Below, one piece after another: positions 9,493 through 17,472 of a stretch of DNA of 64,000 nt. This DNA comes from CF-46 sp042408445. GTDB lineage: Bacteria; Chloroflexota; Limnocylindria; Limnocylindrales; CSP1-4. The stretch is from assembly GCA_042408445.1 (NCBI GenBank), contig JBHORC010000027.1, positions 1-64,000 of the forward strand. The letters run 5' to 3'. How positions within the stretch are numbered: the stretch's first letter is position 1; each line of letters opens with the position of its first letter. Under the pieces are notes generated by a model, which saw only the letters and a list, made by a program, of their open reading frames with translations, made no database searches and was not told the origin of the DNA. Position numbers and translations under genes: made by a program.

Positions 9493-10247
9493 GTCGCGCC
9501 GCCGGCTGCTCCGCCCATCGATGGGCCGTCGCCGACGGCATCTGCCGGCGTCGCCGCCTCGCCGCGGAGCCGTTCGATCGCGCGCTGGGCAGCCGCCGTC
9601 TCCGCGACGCGCCGCGACGGGCCCTCGCCGAGACCGAGCGGACGGCCATCGACGACGACCTCGACCTGGAACAGCTTCTCGTGGTCCGGACCGGTCGCGT
9701 CGACGACGTGGTACTCGGGGCGCGACCCGGTCTGGCGCTGGGTGTACTCCTGAAGGCGGCTCTTCGGGCTCTTCAGCGCGGACACCGGCGCGTCCATCGC
9801 GATCTCGCGGGCGGCGACGGTGACGAGCCACTCGCGGGTCCGGTCGAAGCCGAGCTCCAGGTAGAGCGCGCCGGCAACCGCCTCGAAGGCCGAGGCGAGG
9901 ATCGATGGCCGCTTCCGCCCGCCGCGCTGCGCCTCGCCTTCGCCGAGGAACAGCACCGAGCCGAGGTCGATCCGGTTGGCGAGCCGGGCGAGGCCGACGG
10001 TCGACACGATCGACGCGCGACGCGCGCTCAGGATGCCCTCGTCGTCGTCCGGATGGCTGGCGTAGAGCGCCTCGGAGATCGCGAGGTTGACCACGGAATC
10101 GCCGAGGAACTCCAGCCGCTCGTTGTGGCCCATCGCATCGTCCGGATGCTCGTGCAGCCAGCTCGTGTGGACGAGCGCCTGGGTCAGGAGATCGGAGTCA
10201 CCGACAGGGAGGCCGAGTCGCTCCGCGAAGGCGGCGGCGGGACGCAC
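9489..10247 (-). CDS. rnc: Ribonuclease III
   Basis: Double-stranded-RNA endonuclease for rRNA and mRNA processing. 252 residues: the catalytic domain carries the signature NERLEFLGDSVVNLAISEAL with the acidic Mg-binding residues, and the second acidic site FEAVAGALYLELGFD; the dsRNA-binding domain starts at SPKSRLQEYTQ (about residue 160) and ends with AAAQRAIERL. The tail after about 230 is Gly/Ala-rich. The start is GTG at 10247, 24 bases past the acpP stop. The 3' end overlaps smc by 4 bases (ATGA), implying coupling. Confidence 0.95.
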   Translation of the reverse strand: MRPAAAFAERLGLPVGDSDLLTQALVHTSWLHEHPDDAMGHNERLEFLGDSVVNLAISEALYASHPDDDEGILSARRASIVSTVGLARLANRIDLGSVLFLGEGEAQRGGRKRPSILASAFEAVAGALYLELGFDRTREWLVTVAAREIAMDAPVSALKSPKSRLQEYTQRQTGSRPEYHVVDATGPDHEKLFQVEVVVDGRPLGLGEGPSRRVAETAAAQRAIERLRGEAATPADAVGDGPSMGGAAGGAT

Positions 10248-10270
10248 GGCTCCCGGGACGAGGTGCGGGC

Positions 10271-10507
10271 CTAGGAGGACCGCTCGTCGATGTAGTCGAC
10301 CGCGTCCTGGACGGTCCGGATCTTCTCGGCGTCCTCGTCGGAGATCTCGGTCCCGAACTCCTCCTCGAGGCTCATGATGAGCTCGACGAGGTCCAGCGAG
10401 TCGGCATTCAGGTCGTCGACGAACGACGCCTCGGGCTTGACCTCGTCTTCCTCGACGCCAAGCTGCTCGACCACGAGCTTCTTCAGCCGCTCGTACGTAG
10501 TGGACAC
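10271..10507 (-). CDS. acpP: Acyl carrier protein
   Basis: Carrier of growing fatty-acyl chains on 4'-phosphopantetheine. 78 residues, acidic, with the modification site DLNADSLDLVEL (Ser37) and the downstream helix EFGTEISDEDAEKI. GTG at 10507 is taken as start because it follows a strong GGAGG-type ribosome site (GAGGAGGGAGTCA) and gives the usual length; the in-frame sequence above it is non-homologous. It follows nusB by 28 bases, and a candidate promoter sits inside nusB. The rnc-acpP pairing is standard. Confidence 0.95.
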   Translation of the reverse strand: MSTTYERLKKLVVEQLGVEEDEVKPEASFVDDLNADSLDLVELIMSLEEEFGTEISDEDAEKIRTVQDAVDYIDERSS

Positions 10508-10535
10508 TGACTCCCTCCTCGGAGCTGGAAGCCGA

Positions 10536-10973
10536 TTACCGGCCAACCGACCTGGCGATCCCCCCGAGGACGCCGTTCATGAGGCGTCGCATCGGGTCTC
10601 CACTGTAGGTCCGGGCGAGCTCCACCCACTCGGCGATCGCCACCCGGGCGGGCGTCGGCGAGTGTAACACCTCGCCGATCGCGCAACGGAGCAGGGAGCG
10701 GTCCATCGGGGCGAGCCCGGTGACGGGATACTGGGGCGCCGTCCGGGCGATCTCGGCGTCGATCGTGTCGCGGTGGGCGACGACCGCATCGACGAGGCGG
10801 CGGGCCAGGTCCGCGGCCACGGGGTCGCTCTCGATCTCGGCGAGGTGACGCTCGAGGATCGCCGGCGCGGTCCGCTGGCCGAAGTCCGATTCGAAGATTG
10901 CCGCGAGGGCGAGCCGGCGCCCGGCCCGCAGGGCCCGGATCCGGTCGGTCCCGGCGTCAGCTCCCGATGCCAT
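10536..10973 (-). CDS. nusB: Transcription antitermination factor NusB
   Basis: RNA-binding helical protein (145 residues) of the rRNA antitermination complex, partner of NusE (S10). Recognisable are the N-terminal helix RRLALAAIFESDFGQ, DRSLLRCAIGEVLH and the C-terminal EWVELARTYSGDPMRRLMNGVLG. It starts within the 3' end of the upstream Asp23 gene (17-base overlap), so coupling is likely. An AT-rich TGTTACACT motif inside its 3' third may be the acpP promoter. Confidence 0.92.
   Translation of the reverse strand: MASGADAGTDRIRALRAGRRLALAAIFESDFGQRTAPAILERHLAEIESDPVAADLARRLVDAVVAHRDTIDAEIARTAPQYPVTGLAPMDRSLLRCAIGEVLHSPTPARVAIAEWVELARTYSGDPMRRLMNGVLGGIARSVGR
10661..10669 (-). promoter_or_regulatory. 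Extended -10 candidate for acpP inside nusB
   Basis: On the minus strand the sequence reads TGT TACACT, a TGN-extended -10, embedded in nusB coding sequence. The acpP GTG lies about 150 bases downstream. No good -35 is seen. It would give acpP expression independent of the upstream operon, plausible for such an abundant protein. Inference from motif only. Confidence 0.45.
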
Positions 10974-11271
10974 CGACGGTGACCGTCACGGACTCGAGCC
11001 GGAGACCGAGGAGACGCTCGATGGCGGCGGCGACCGCCGCCCGGACGGTCGCGGCCAGCTCCACGAGCGGCTGCCCGGGACGGGCGACGATCCAGACCCG
11101 GACCCGGACGCCCTCGGCGGAGTGGTGGGTCACGACGGCAGGCCCGGCGAGGAACGCGCGCCACGACGGGCCACCGCGGGAGACCCGGGCGACACCCGGG
11201 ATCTCGTAGGCGGCGAGGCGGACCATCTCGTCGACGACGCCCCGCCCGACCGTCAGCTCCGGCCCGCTCAC
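10957..11271 (-). CDS. Asp23/Gls24 family protein (first copy)
   Basis: A 104-residue Asp23/Gls24-like protein. The family pattern is seen in GVVDEMVRLAAYEIPGVARV, then VRVRVWIVARPGQPLVELAATVRAAVAAAIERLLGL (given here in shortened reading) and the closing VTVTVDGI. In Firmicutes such proteins associate with the membrane and envelope stress; the precise role here is unknown. It overlaps plsX by 4 bases and nusB by 17, so it belongs to the yceD-rpmF-plsX-asp23-nusB string. A second, more divergent copy lies before fakA. Confidence 0.8.
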   Translation of the reverse strand: MSGPELTVGRGVVDEMVRLAAYEIPGVARVSRGGPSWRAFLAGPAVVTHHSAEGVRVRVWIVARPGQPLVELAATVRAAVAAAIERLLGLRLESVTVTVDGIGS

Positions 11272-12431
11272 GGGGCGGACTCGAGTTGCGATGCCGCAAT
11301 CCCGCCCGGACCGGACGCACCGTCGCCGTCCGCCGATCCCCCCTCTGAGGTTCCGGTGGCGCCTGCGTCTGCCGTCGTCCGGCTGGGGCGCAACGCTTCG
11401 GCGATCAGCTCCGGCACGCGTGTCCGGGCCATCGTCGCCGCCACGCCGACGCCGAACCCGATCATCCGTCGTCGTGCTCGGCCGTGGGTGATGATCACCG
11501 TCCCGCGGACGCCGAGCAGCGGCGAGCCACCGACACGCTCGTAGTCGAAGACCTCGCGGATCCGGGCGATCCCGGGACGCATGAGGAGGTACGCGATCCG
11601 GCCCCGGAGCGACCGGGAGAACTCGGTCCGGAACAGGTCGAAGATGTAGGTCGAGAGCCCCTCGAAGAACTTGATCACGACGTTGCCGGCGACGGCATCG
11701 GTGACGACGACGTCCGCCTGGTGCTTCGTCAGATCCTTGCCCTCGACGTTGCCGACGAAGCGCAGGTCCGTCCGGTCGAGCAGCTCGGTCGCCTGCTGGA
11801 TCCGCAGGTCGCCCTTGCCCTTCTCCTCTCCGATTGACAGCAGCGCGACGCGCGGCTCGGCGACACCGAGCACGTGCTGGCTGAAGATCGATCCCATCCG
11901 GGCGTACTGGGCGAGGTTCTCGGCGCTCGAATCGGGGTTCGCGCCGATATCGAGGAGGACGAGCGTCCCGCCGTCGGTGACGAGCTGGACGGCGAGGCCC
12001 GGCCGGTCGACGCCCGGCAGCCGTCCGAGGCGGAGGACGGCGGCTGCCATGCCGGCACCGGTGTGGCCCGCGGTGACCACCGCGTCGGCCGTGCCGCGCC
12101 GGACCAGGTCCGTGGCGACGAGGATCGAGGAATCCTTCTTCTCGCGGAGCGCCAACGCCGGCTCGTGCTCGTCCATTCCGACGACCTCGGACGCGTGGAC
12201 GATCGAGACGTTGGCCGGCAGCTCCCCGGCGAGACGCCGAACGATCGGCTCATCGCCGACGAGGATCACGCGGTCCTGCGGGTGCGACCGGGCGTGATCG
12301 ATGGCGCCGGGAACGACCTCGCTCGGGCCGTGGTCACCGCCCATCGCGTCGACCGCGACCGTGACCCCTCGCCCATCGTCGGGAACGGTGCCGGCGGGTG
12401 ACGGATTCGGCCGGTCGAGCGCGGCGACCAC
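11268..12431 (-). CDS. plsX: Phosphate acyltransferase PlsX
   Basis: Peripheral membrane enzyme that converts acyl-ACP to acyl-phosphate for phospholipid synthesis with PlsY. 387 residues; the hallmark AVDAMGGDHGPSEVV is at residues 26-40, followed by VTAGHTGAGMAAAVLRLGR, LLDIGANPDSSAENL and the C-terminal GGSPLLGVRGTVIITHG. The residue 1-20 extension is Pro-rich. Start GTG at 12431, one base after the rpmF stop. The rpmF-plsX order is a textbook arrangement. The tail after about 355 is Gly/Ala/Ser-rich and probably disordered. Confidence 0.95.
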   Translation of the reverse strand: MVAALDRPNPSPAGTVPDDGRGVTVAVDAMGGDHGPSEVVPGAIDHARSHPQDRVILVGDEPIVRRLAGELPANVSIVHASEVVGMDEHEPALALREKKDSSILVATDLVRRGTADAVVTAGHTGAGMAAAVLRLGRLPGVDRPGLAVQLVTDGGTLVLLDIGANPDSSAENLAQYARMGSIFSQHVLGVAEPRVALLSIGEEKGKGDLRIQQATELLDRTDLRFVGNVEGKDLTKHQADVVVTDAVAGNVVIKFFEGLSTYIFDLFRTEFSRSLRGRIAYLLMRPGIARIREVFDYERVGGSPLLGVRGTVIITHGRARRRMIGFGVGVAATMARTRVPELIAEALRPSRTTADAGATGTSEGGSADGDGASGPGGIAASQLESAP

Positions 12432-12432
12432 C

Positions 12433-12633
12433 TCAGGAGGCGGTGTCGGTCGCCGTCGGCTTCAGCTCGATCGCCTGGCGGCCGTTGTGCCACCCGCAGT
12501 TCGGGCAGACATGATGCGGTCGCTTCATCTCGTGGCAGTGCTCGCACTCCACGAGCTGCGGCACGCTGAGCGCCAGGTGCGCGCGGCGCTCGCCCTGCCG
12601 GGCGTGCGAGACGCGTCGCTTCGGAACACCCAC
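12433..12633 (-). CDS. rpmF: 50S ribosomal protein L32 (zinc-binding type)
   Basis: Large-subunit protein L32, 66 residues. It begins GVPKRRVSHARQGERRAH and has the zinc knuckle CEHC (about 30-33) and CPNC (about 43-46), so it is the Cys-containing (C+) form. GTG at 12633 is used as start. The stop is one base before plsX. A -10-like TACACT lies about 100 bases upstream, in the 208-base gap before yceD. Confidence 0.94.
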   Translation of the reverse strand: MGVPKRRVSHARQGERRAHLALSVPQLVECEHCHEMKRPHHVCPNCGWHNGRQAIELKPTATDTAS

Positions 12634-12733
12634 GGTCCGTGGTCTCCTTCGTGAATCGGATGGTCAGGTCGTCCGATCGAACCGAGGGTCCGGGACGCGC
12701 CGGTGGGCCCGCGGCGAGCGGGATCGAGGGCGG

Positions 12734-12739
12734 AGTGTA
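12734..12739 (-). promoter_or_regulatory. Possible -10 element for rpmF-plsX
   Basis: TACACT on the minus strand, in the 208-base spacer between yceD and rpmF, about 100 bases before rpmF. It is the only AT-rich hexamer of this type in the spacer. There is no TG extension and no clear -35, so it is weak evidence. Confidence 0.3.
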
Positions 12740-12841
12740 CCGGAAGCCCGGGTTCGCTGGCGACGACCTGGCAGGGCCGCCGGGACGGGCGAGGTTCGAG
12801 CGCCACGCCGCTTGCCCGCGCACGTCCCCGTGGCGACGCGG

Positions 12842-13423
12842 TCAGTCCTCGGCGTCGTCGCTCGGCTGGAACGCGCGAAGCGCCTCGAGCCGCGGGTCCA
12901 CCTCCTCGTCGGGATGGTCGTGCGCGCCGGTCTCGAGCGGCTCGCCGCAGACGGGGCACAGGCCAGGGCAGTCCTCGCGGCACAGCGGCGCGATCGGCTC
13001 GGCGAGCTGGATCGCCTCGCGGACCGGCCGCTCGAGATCGAGCTCGTGATGATCCGAGAGCCGGATCACGTCGTCTTCCTCGTCGGCGGAATCGGCCGGC
13101 ACGGGCTGACCCGTCAGGAGGTCGACCGACGGCCGTGCCTCCTGCTCGAACTCGGCGGAGATCGGCACCGCGATGTCCTTGAGGCATCGCGAGCACTGCA
13201 TCGCCAGCGACGCGTTGACGTCGGCGTCGACGAGCAGGCCGCGGTTCGTGCGCCGGAGGTGGACCCGCCCGCTGATCGGGGCGGCAAGCCGCAGGTCCTC
13301 GCCGAGGTCGATCGTCACGTTGTCGAACGTGTAGTCGCGAACCGCTCCGGGCCCTTCGCCGAGGAGCCCGGCGACGTTCCAGAGCAGCGGGCCGGCGTCG
13401 CCGCCGCGAGGCCCGGCCGTCAT
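12842..13423 (-). CDS. yceD: YceD/DUF177 family protein
   Basis: 193-residue DUF177 protein, the family that typically precedes rpmF and has been linked to 23S rRNA/large-subunit formation. It carries two Cys pairs: CSRC near residue 77 and C-x3-C-x3-C-PVC near 150-160 (CREDCPGLCPVCG), a likely zinc site. The C-terminus is acidic. It is followed by rpmF after 208 bases, more than usual. The upstream DivIVA-like gene ends 46 bases before its start. Confidence 0.9.
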   Translation of the reverse strand: MTAGPRGGDAGPLLWNVAGLLGEGPGAVRDYTFDNVTIDLGEDLRLAAPISGRVHLRRTNRGLLVDADVNASLAMQCSRCLKDIAVPISAEFEQEARPSVDLLTGQPVPADSADEEDDVIRLSDHHELDLERPVREAIQLAEPIAPLCREDCPGLCPVCGEPLETGAHDHPDEEVDPRLEALRAFQPSDDAED

Positions 13424-13469
13424 CGGAGCCTCTCCCCCGGGGAGCGTCGATACGCGGGGATCGCCGGGG

Positions 13470-14027
13470 TCATCGCCGAGCGGTCGCCGTCAGCCCCTCG
13501 TCGTCCTCGACCTGGACGGCGGAGTCATCCTCGACGCCATGCTCGGGCTCCAGCTCGTCCTGGTCGCCGGCCCGCAGGTCGGTTCGACGGGTGTCGAGGA
13601 GCTCGATCCCCTTCTTGATGCTCTGGAGCGTCTTGACGACGTCACCCTCCAGCCCGACGAGCACGTTCACCGCATACTCGTCGGCGCCGCGCCGGACATC
13701 CTCGGCGTCGCGCTCCGCGTCGGCGATGATCCGCCGGCTGTCGGCCTCCGCCTGGGTCGTGAGGCCGCGCTCGTCGATCAGGAACGCGGCCTGCTCCTGC
13801 GCCCGGGCGACGATCCGCTCGGCCTCTTCCTGGGCCTTCTCGATGATCCGCTCGCCCTCGGAGTTGATCCGCTTCGCCGCACGGACCTCCTCGGGAACGG
13901 CCACGCGCAGCTCGTCGATGAGTCCGAGCGCAGCGGCCTGATCGACGACGACGTTGTTCGTCAGCGGGAGTCGCTTGCCGTTGGCGATGATCGACTCGAG
14001 GCGCTCGACGAGGAAGATGATGTCCGT
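13470..14027 (-). CDS. DivIVA-like coiled-coil protein, apparent ACG start
   Basis: Acidic coiled-coil protein of about 185 residues. The N-terminus reads DIIFLVERLESIIANGKRLP, then LTNNVVVDQ and LIDELRVAVPEEVRAAKRI, a pattern I know from small DivIVA/ATPase-subunit-like proteins beside coaD in Chloroflexota and relatives. The coil RIIEKAQEEAERIVARAQEQ follows, and the tail is acidic. No ATG, GTG or TTG occurs in frame upstream of residue 42, where a GTG (13904) would remove the conserved head. An ACG at 14025-14027 lies 7 bases after GGAGGG, exactly where an initiator is expected, so I place the start there. A sequence error (ATG read as ACG) is the main alternative. Function unknown; possibly envelope or division organisation. 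Confidence 0.7.
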   Translation of the reverse strand, partial: TDIIFLVERLESIIANGKRLPLTNNVVVDQAAALGLIDELRVAVPEEVRAAKRINSEGERIIEKAQEEAERIVARAQEQAAFLIDERGLTTQAEADSRRIIADAERDAEDVRRGADEYAVNVLVGLEGDVVKTLQSIKKGIELLDTRRTDLRAGDQDELEPEHGVEDDSAVQVEDDEGLTATARR

Positions 14028-14034
14028 CGAAGGG

Positions 14035-14040
14035 CCCTCC
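14035..14040 (-). promoter_or_regulatory. Strong Shine-Dalgarno that decides the ACG start
   Basis: GGAGGG on the minus strand, 7 bases before ACG (14027-14025). The spacing is ideal and no other in-frame initiator fits it, which supports starting the DivIVA-like gene at ACG. Confidence 0.6.
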
Positions 14041-14097
14041 GTGGCGTCGATCGGTGCGCGGACGAGCGATCGGCCCGCGCGTCCGGCGTCGGGCGGG

Positions 14098-14106
14098 ATT
14101 ATCGCA
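14098..14106 (-). promoter_or_regulatory. Extended -10 overlapping the coaD stop
   Basis: The minus strand reads TGC GATAAT, five of six bases matching the TATAAT consensus with a TGN extension. It overlaps the coaD TAA stop. The predicted start of transcription is near 14091, giving a leader of about 64 bases to the DivIVA-like ACG codon. No clear -35. Confidence 0.5.
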
Positions 14107-14593
14107 CGCTGAGCGCGCGCCGGACCGCGGTCAGCGCGGCGTCCGGGATCATCGCGCTCACGTCGCCGCCGAAGGCGGCGATCTCCTTGACGAGCGACGA
14201 CGAGACGAAGCCGTGCTCGACCGCCGTCATGAAGAAGACGGTGTCGACGGACGGCGCGAGCCGGCGGTTGTTGTGGGCGAGCTGCATCTCGGTCTCGAAA
14301 TCACTGATCGCGCGGAGCCCGCGGACGATGAAGCCGGCGTCCACCCGCCGACAGAAGTCGACCGTCAGGCCGTCGAACGTGTCGACGGTGACCCGGCCGT
14401 GGGCGACGCCGGCGTCGGCGAGCGCCTCGCGGATCACGCCGACGCGCTCGTCGGCCGCGAGGAGCGGCTGCTTCCGTGGGTTCGCGAGGACGGCGACGAT
14501 CACGTGATCGAACGCGCCGGCCGCCCGGCCGATGACGTCGAGATGGCCGTTCGTGATCGGGTCGAACGAGCCCGGGTAGACCGCGGTCGTCAT
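14099..14593 (-). CDS. coaD: Pantetheine-phosphate adenylyltransferase
   Basis: Fourth enzyme of coenzyme A synthesis, joining 4'-phosphopantetheine and ATP to dephospho-CoA. 164 residues. The nucleotidyltransferase motif is AVYPGSFDPITNGHLDVIGR (TNGH in the T/HxGH position); VRGLRAISDFETEMQLAHNN is the second hallmark, and SSSLVKEIAAFGGDV the ISSS-like third. Start ATG 14593 overlaps the rsmD stop by 4 bases. rsmD-coaD is a widespread gene pair. Confidence 0.96.
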   Translation of the reverse strand: MTTAVYPGSFDPITNGHLDVIGRAAGAFDHVIVAVLANPRKQPLLAADERVGVIREALADAGVAHGRVTVDTFDGLTVDFCRRVDAGFIVRGLRAISDFETEMQLAHNNRRLAPSVDTVFFMTAVEHGFVSSSLVKEIAAFGGDVSAMIPDAALTAVRRALSVR

Positions 14594-15180
14594 CGTCGCT
14601 CGTCGGCCTCCTGGCGGCGGTAGAACGTCAGCGCCGTCTCGCCGAAGCGGCGCTCGCGCTCGGCGGCCAGCATACCGATCCGTTCGGGCGGCCGATCGCG
14701 CCAGAAATGCTTGGCGACGACGCGGGCGTCCGCGGTGAGGGGCGCGTCGGGCGCGCCGAGACGGTCGAGGACGTTCCGCAGGAGCTCGGTCTCCGCGTAC
14801 GGCGGGTCGGCGAAGACGAGGTCGAACGGCGGCTCGGTCGGATCGAGCCGGGTCGTCAGCCAGCGGAGGGCGTCCGCCCGGACGACGTGCGCGGCCGGTC
14901 CGGCGAGCCCGGATGAGCGCAGGTTCTCGCCGATCACCGCGACGGCGCCCTGGTCCTTCTCGACGAACGTGACGGCGTCGGCGCCGCGCGACAGCGCCTC
15001 GATCCCGGCCGCGCCGCTGCCCGCGAACAGGTCGAGCACCCGGGCCCCGACAACCACCGGCTCGAGGATCGCGAAGAGCGGCTGCTTGACGCGATCGGCC
15101 AGTGGTCGCGTCCCCGGCCCCGGCGCGCGGAGGCGATGGCCCTTCGCCGTTCCGGCGATCACGCGCCCGGCATCCGCCAC
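14590..15180 (-). CDS. rsmD: 16S rRNA (guanine966-N2)-methyltransferase RsmD
   Basis: Methylates G966 of 16S rRNA using SAM. 196 residues with the N-terminal RVIAGTAKGHRLRAPGPGTRP, the SAM site VLDLFAGSGAAGIEALSRGA and the catalytic FADPPYAE. GTG at 15180 gives MADAGRVIAG, the usual start of the family. Overlaps coaD by 4 bases and follows recG by 5, so recG-rsmD-coaD reads as one unit. Confidence 0.94.
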   Translation of the reverse strand: MADAGRVIAGTAKGHRLRAPGPGTRPLADRVKQPLFAILEPVVVGARVLDLFAGSGAAGIEALSRGADAVTFVEKDQGAVAVIGENLRSSGLAGPAAHVVRADALRWLTTRLDPTEPPFDLVFADPPYAETELLRNVLDRLGAPDAPLTADARVVAKHFWRDRPPERIGMLAAERERRFGETALTFYRRQEADERR

Positions 15181-15185
15181 GTTCG

Positions 15186-17468
15186 CTACGCCGCGCTCTC
15201 GGGCTCGCCGACCCAGACGCGCTCCAGCCAGCCGCGCTCGAGCTCGTTGAGGAGCGGCGCAGCTTCCGGGGAGAGACGGCCGCTCTCGTCGAGCAGCCGC
15301 TCGGCGTGCTCCCGGGCGCGTTTCGCCAGCGCCACGTGGTCGCGGTTCTGGAGGGAGGCGACGCGGAGCCGCGGCAGCCCGGACTGGGCCAGGCCCAGGA
15401 CGTCGCCCTCCCGGCGCAGCTCGAAGTCCTTCTCGGCGAGCTCGAACCCGTCCCGGATCTCGGCGACCGCCTTCAGCCGCGCCTGGGCGGTCTCGTCGGT
15501 CGAGTCCGAGACGAGGACGCAGAAGCTCTCGGCGGTGCCGCGACCGACGCGGCCGCGGAGCTGGTGGAGCTGGGCGAGGCCGAAGCGATCCGCCCCCTCC
15601 ACGATCATCATCGTCGCCTCGGGCACGTCGACACCCACCTCGACGACCGTCGTCCCGACGAGCACGTCGAGATCGCCGTCACGGAACCGGGTCATCTCGG
15701 CGTCGCGATCGGCGGCCTTCATCCGGCCGTGGACGAGGCCGACGCGGAGCGGGGCGAGCAGCTCGCGAAGTCGGACCGCTTCGGCCTCCGCGGCGGGCGC
15801 CGAGGCGTCCGATGCCGGCCCTGGTCCCGGTCCAGCGTCGTCGGTCTCGGCCTCGTCGATGAGCGGGACGACGACGAACGAGCGGTGTCCGGCCGCGGCC
15901 TCCTGACGCACCCGGTCCCACACCGACGCCAGCTGGTCCGGCTGGCGGATCCCGGTCCGGATGGGGATCCGGCCGGCGGGCGGCGTCCGGAGATCGGAGA
16001 CGTCGAGGTCGGCGTAGAGGACCTGGCCGAGGGTCCGCGGGATCGGCGTGGCGGTCATCAGCAGGACGTGCGGCGCGTGGCCACCGGCCTTCGCCTCGAG
16101 CTGCCCGCGCTGCTCCACGCCGAACCGGTGCTGCTCGTCGATCACGACGACGCCGAGGCGGGCGAACTCGACCCGCTCCTGGATCAGGGCGTGCGTCCCG
16201 ACCACGACCGGGGCCTGCCCGGACTTGACGAGATCCCGGACGTGGCTCGCCACCGCTGCGGTCTGGGAACCGGTGAGCAGCTCGACGGCGATCCCCGAGC
16301 CCTCGAGCAGGCCGGCGATCGTCGCGTGGTGCTGGCGGGCGAGCAGCTCGGTCGGGGCGAGCAGCGCACCCTGGCGCCCTTCGAGCGCCGCCGCCCCGAG
16401 CGCCCACGCGGCGACCGCGGTCTTGCCGCTGCCGACGTCGCCCTGGAGGAGCCGGAGCATCGGCGTCGGGCGCGCGAGGTCGGCGCGGATCGCGTCGATC
16501 GCCGACGCCTGGTCCGGCGTCAGGTCCACGTCCGCACCCACCTTCGCCCGAAGTGCGGCGACCAGCGAGTCGCGAAGCCGGGCATCGGCGCGATCGTCGC
16601 CGGGGATCGGCTCGGCCGCGTCACGACCGCGTTGTCGGCGACGACCCACCATGCCGAGCTGGAGCGCGAGCAGCTCGTCGAAGGCGAGCCGCCGGAGCGC
16701 CGCGTCGCGTCCGTCGAACGTCGCCGGGAAATGGGCGTCCTCCAACGCGCGGGGAGCGCCGACGAGCTCCTCCTCGTCGCGGATCGCCGCAGGCAGGTAC
16801 TCGGGGTAGCTGACCCCGGCCCGGTCGAGCGCCTCGCGCATCGCAACGCGCAGACGGGCCGCGGTGAGACCGGCGGTGAGGCGGTAGACCGGGACGATCC
16901 GCCCGACGTGGAGCATCTCGTCATCCCGGCCGACGGGCTGGAAGTCCGGGTTGTCGATCGTCAGCTTCCGGCCGAACCGCTTCAGCTTGCCGGAGATGAT
17001 GATCTCGGCGCCGGGAAACAGCCGGCGCTCGATGTAGCGGCGGCCGAACCACGTCGCGTCCACGGTCCCCGTGGGATCCTCGAGCACCGCGATCGTCCGC
17101 TGAATGCGGCGGCGGAACGACGGCTCGACGCGCACGTCCGCGACGGTGACCCGGGCACTGACGACGGTTCCGTCCTCGACCCAGACCAGCTCGCCGAGCT
17201 GTCGCATCTCGCGAAGGTCGTCGTACCGGCGGGGAAGGTGGAAGAGCAGCTCGCGAACCGTGAGGAATCCCAGCCGCCGACCGGCTCGCTGGAGGTGGTT
17301 CGCCGCACCCAGCCCGGAGCGGTTGACCATCGTGTCGAGGAGCTCGATGGGGTCCGTGGGTGGCGGCGGAACGGCGGCCTTCACGGCCGTCGGTCGACGC
17401 ACCGTCGCCGCCACCGTCCGCGACCGTTGGCCGATGCGGTCCGGTCTGTGGTCGCCGGGTCGGGTCAC
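15186..17468 (-). CDS. recG: ATP-dependent DNA helicase RecG
   Basis: Branch-migrating helicase that regresses stalled forks. 760 residues: N-terminal wedge/OB domain (VSARVTVADVRVEPSFRRRI), then the SF2 core with Walker A LLQGDVGSGKTAVAAWA, motif II VIDEQHRFGVEQR (DEQH), motif III LLMTATPIPRTL and the C-terminal ATMMIVEGADRFGLAQLHQL with LRGRVGRG. The first 45 residues are a basic, Pro-rich extension. Insertions rich in Asp/Gly (near 540, GPGPGPASDASAP) look disordered. It sits 4 bases after fakA. Confidence 0.96.
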   Translation of the reverse strand: MTRPGDHRPDRIGQRSRTVAATVRRPTAVKAAVPPPPTDPIELLDTMVNRSGLGAANHLQRAGRRLGFLTVRELLFHLPRRYDDLREMRQLGELVWVEDGTVVSARVTVADVRVEPSFRRRIQRTIAVLEDPTGTVDATWFGRRYIERRLFPGAEIIISGKLKRFGRKLTIDNPDFQPVGRDDEMLHVGRIVPVYRLTAGLTAARLRVAMREALDRAGVSYPEYLPAAIRDEEELVGAPRALEDAHFPATFDGRDAALRRLAFDELLALQLGMVGRRRQRGRDAAEPIPGDDRADARLRDSLVAALRAKVGADVDLTPDQASAIDAIRADLARPTPMLRLLQGDVGSGKTAVAAWALGAAALEGRQGALLAPTELLARQHHATIAGLLEGSGIAVELLTGSQTAAVASHVRDLVKSGQAPVVVGTHALIQERVEFARLGVVVIDEQHRFGVEQRGQLEAKAGGHAPHVLLMTATPIPRTLGQVLYADLDVSDLRTPPAGRIPIRTGIRQPDQLASVWDRVRQEAAAGHRSFVVVPLIDEAETDDAGPGPGPASDASAPAAEAEAVRLRELLAPLRVGLVHGRMKAADRDAEMTRFRDGDLDVLVGTTVVEVGVDVPEATMMIVEGADRFGLAQLHQLRGRVGRGTAESFCVLVSDSTDETAQARLKAVAEIRDGFELAEKDFELRREGDVLGLAQSGLPRLRVASLQNRDHVALAKRAREHAERLLDESGRLSPEAAPLLNELERGWLERVWVGEPESAA

Positions 17469-17472
17469 GCTC

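Noticed and set aside
5500..9753. Long plus-strand open frames opposite smc
   Set aside because: Antisense to a complete SMC protein; no domain recognisable, Arg-rich.
9493..9831. N-terminal extension of Smc into rnc
   Set aside because: The added sequence overlaps rnc in another frame and is not SMC-like; ATG 9492 gives the normal head.
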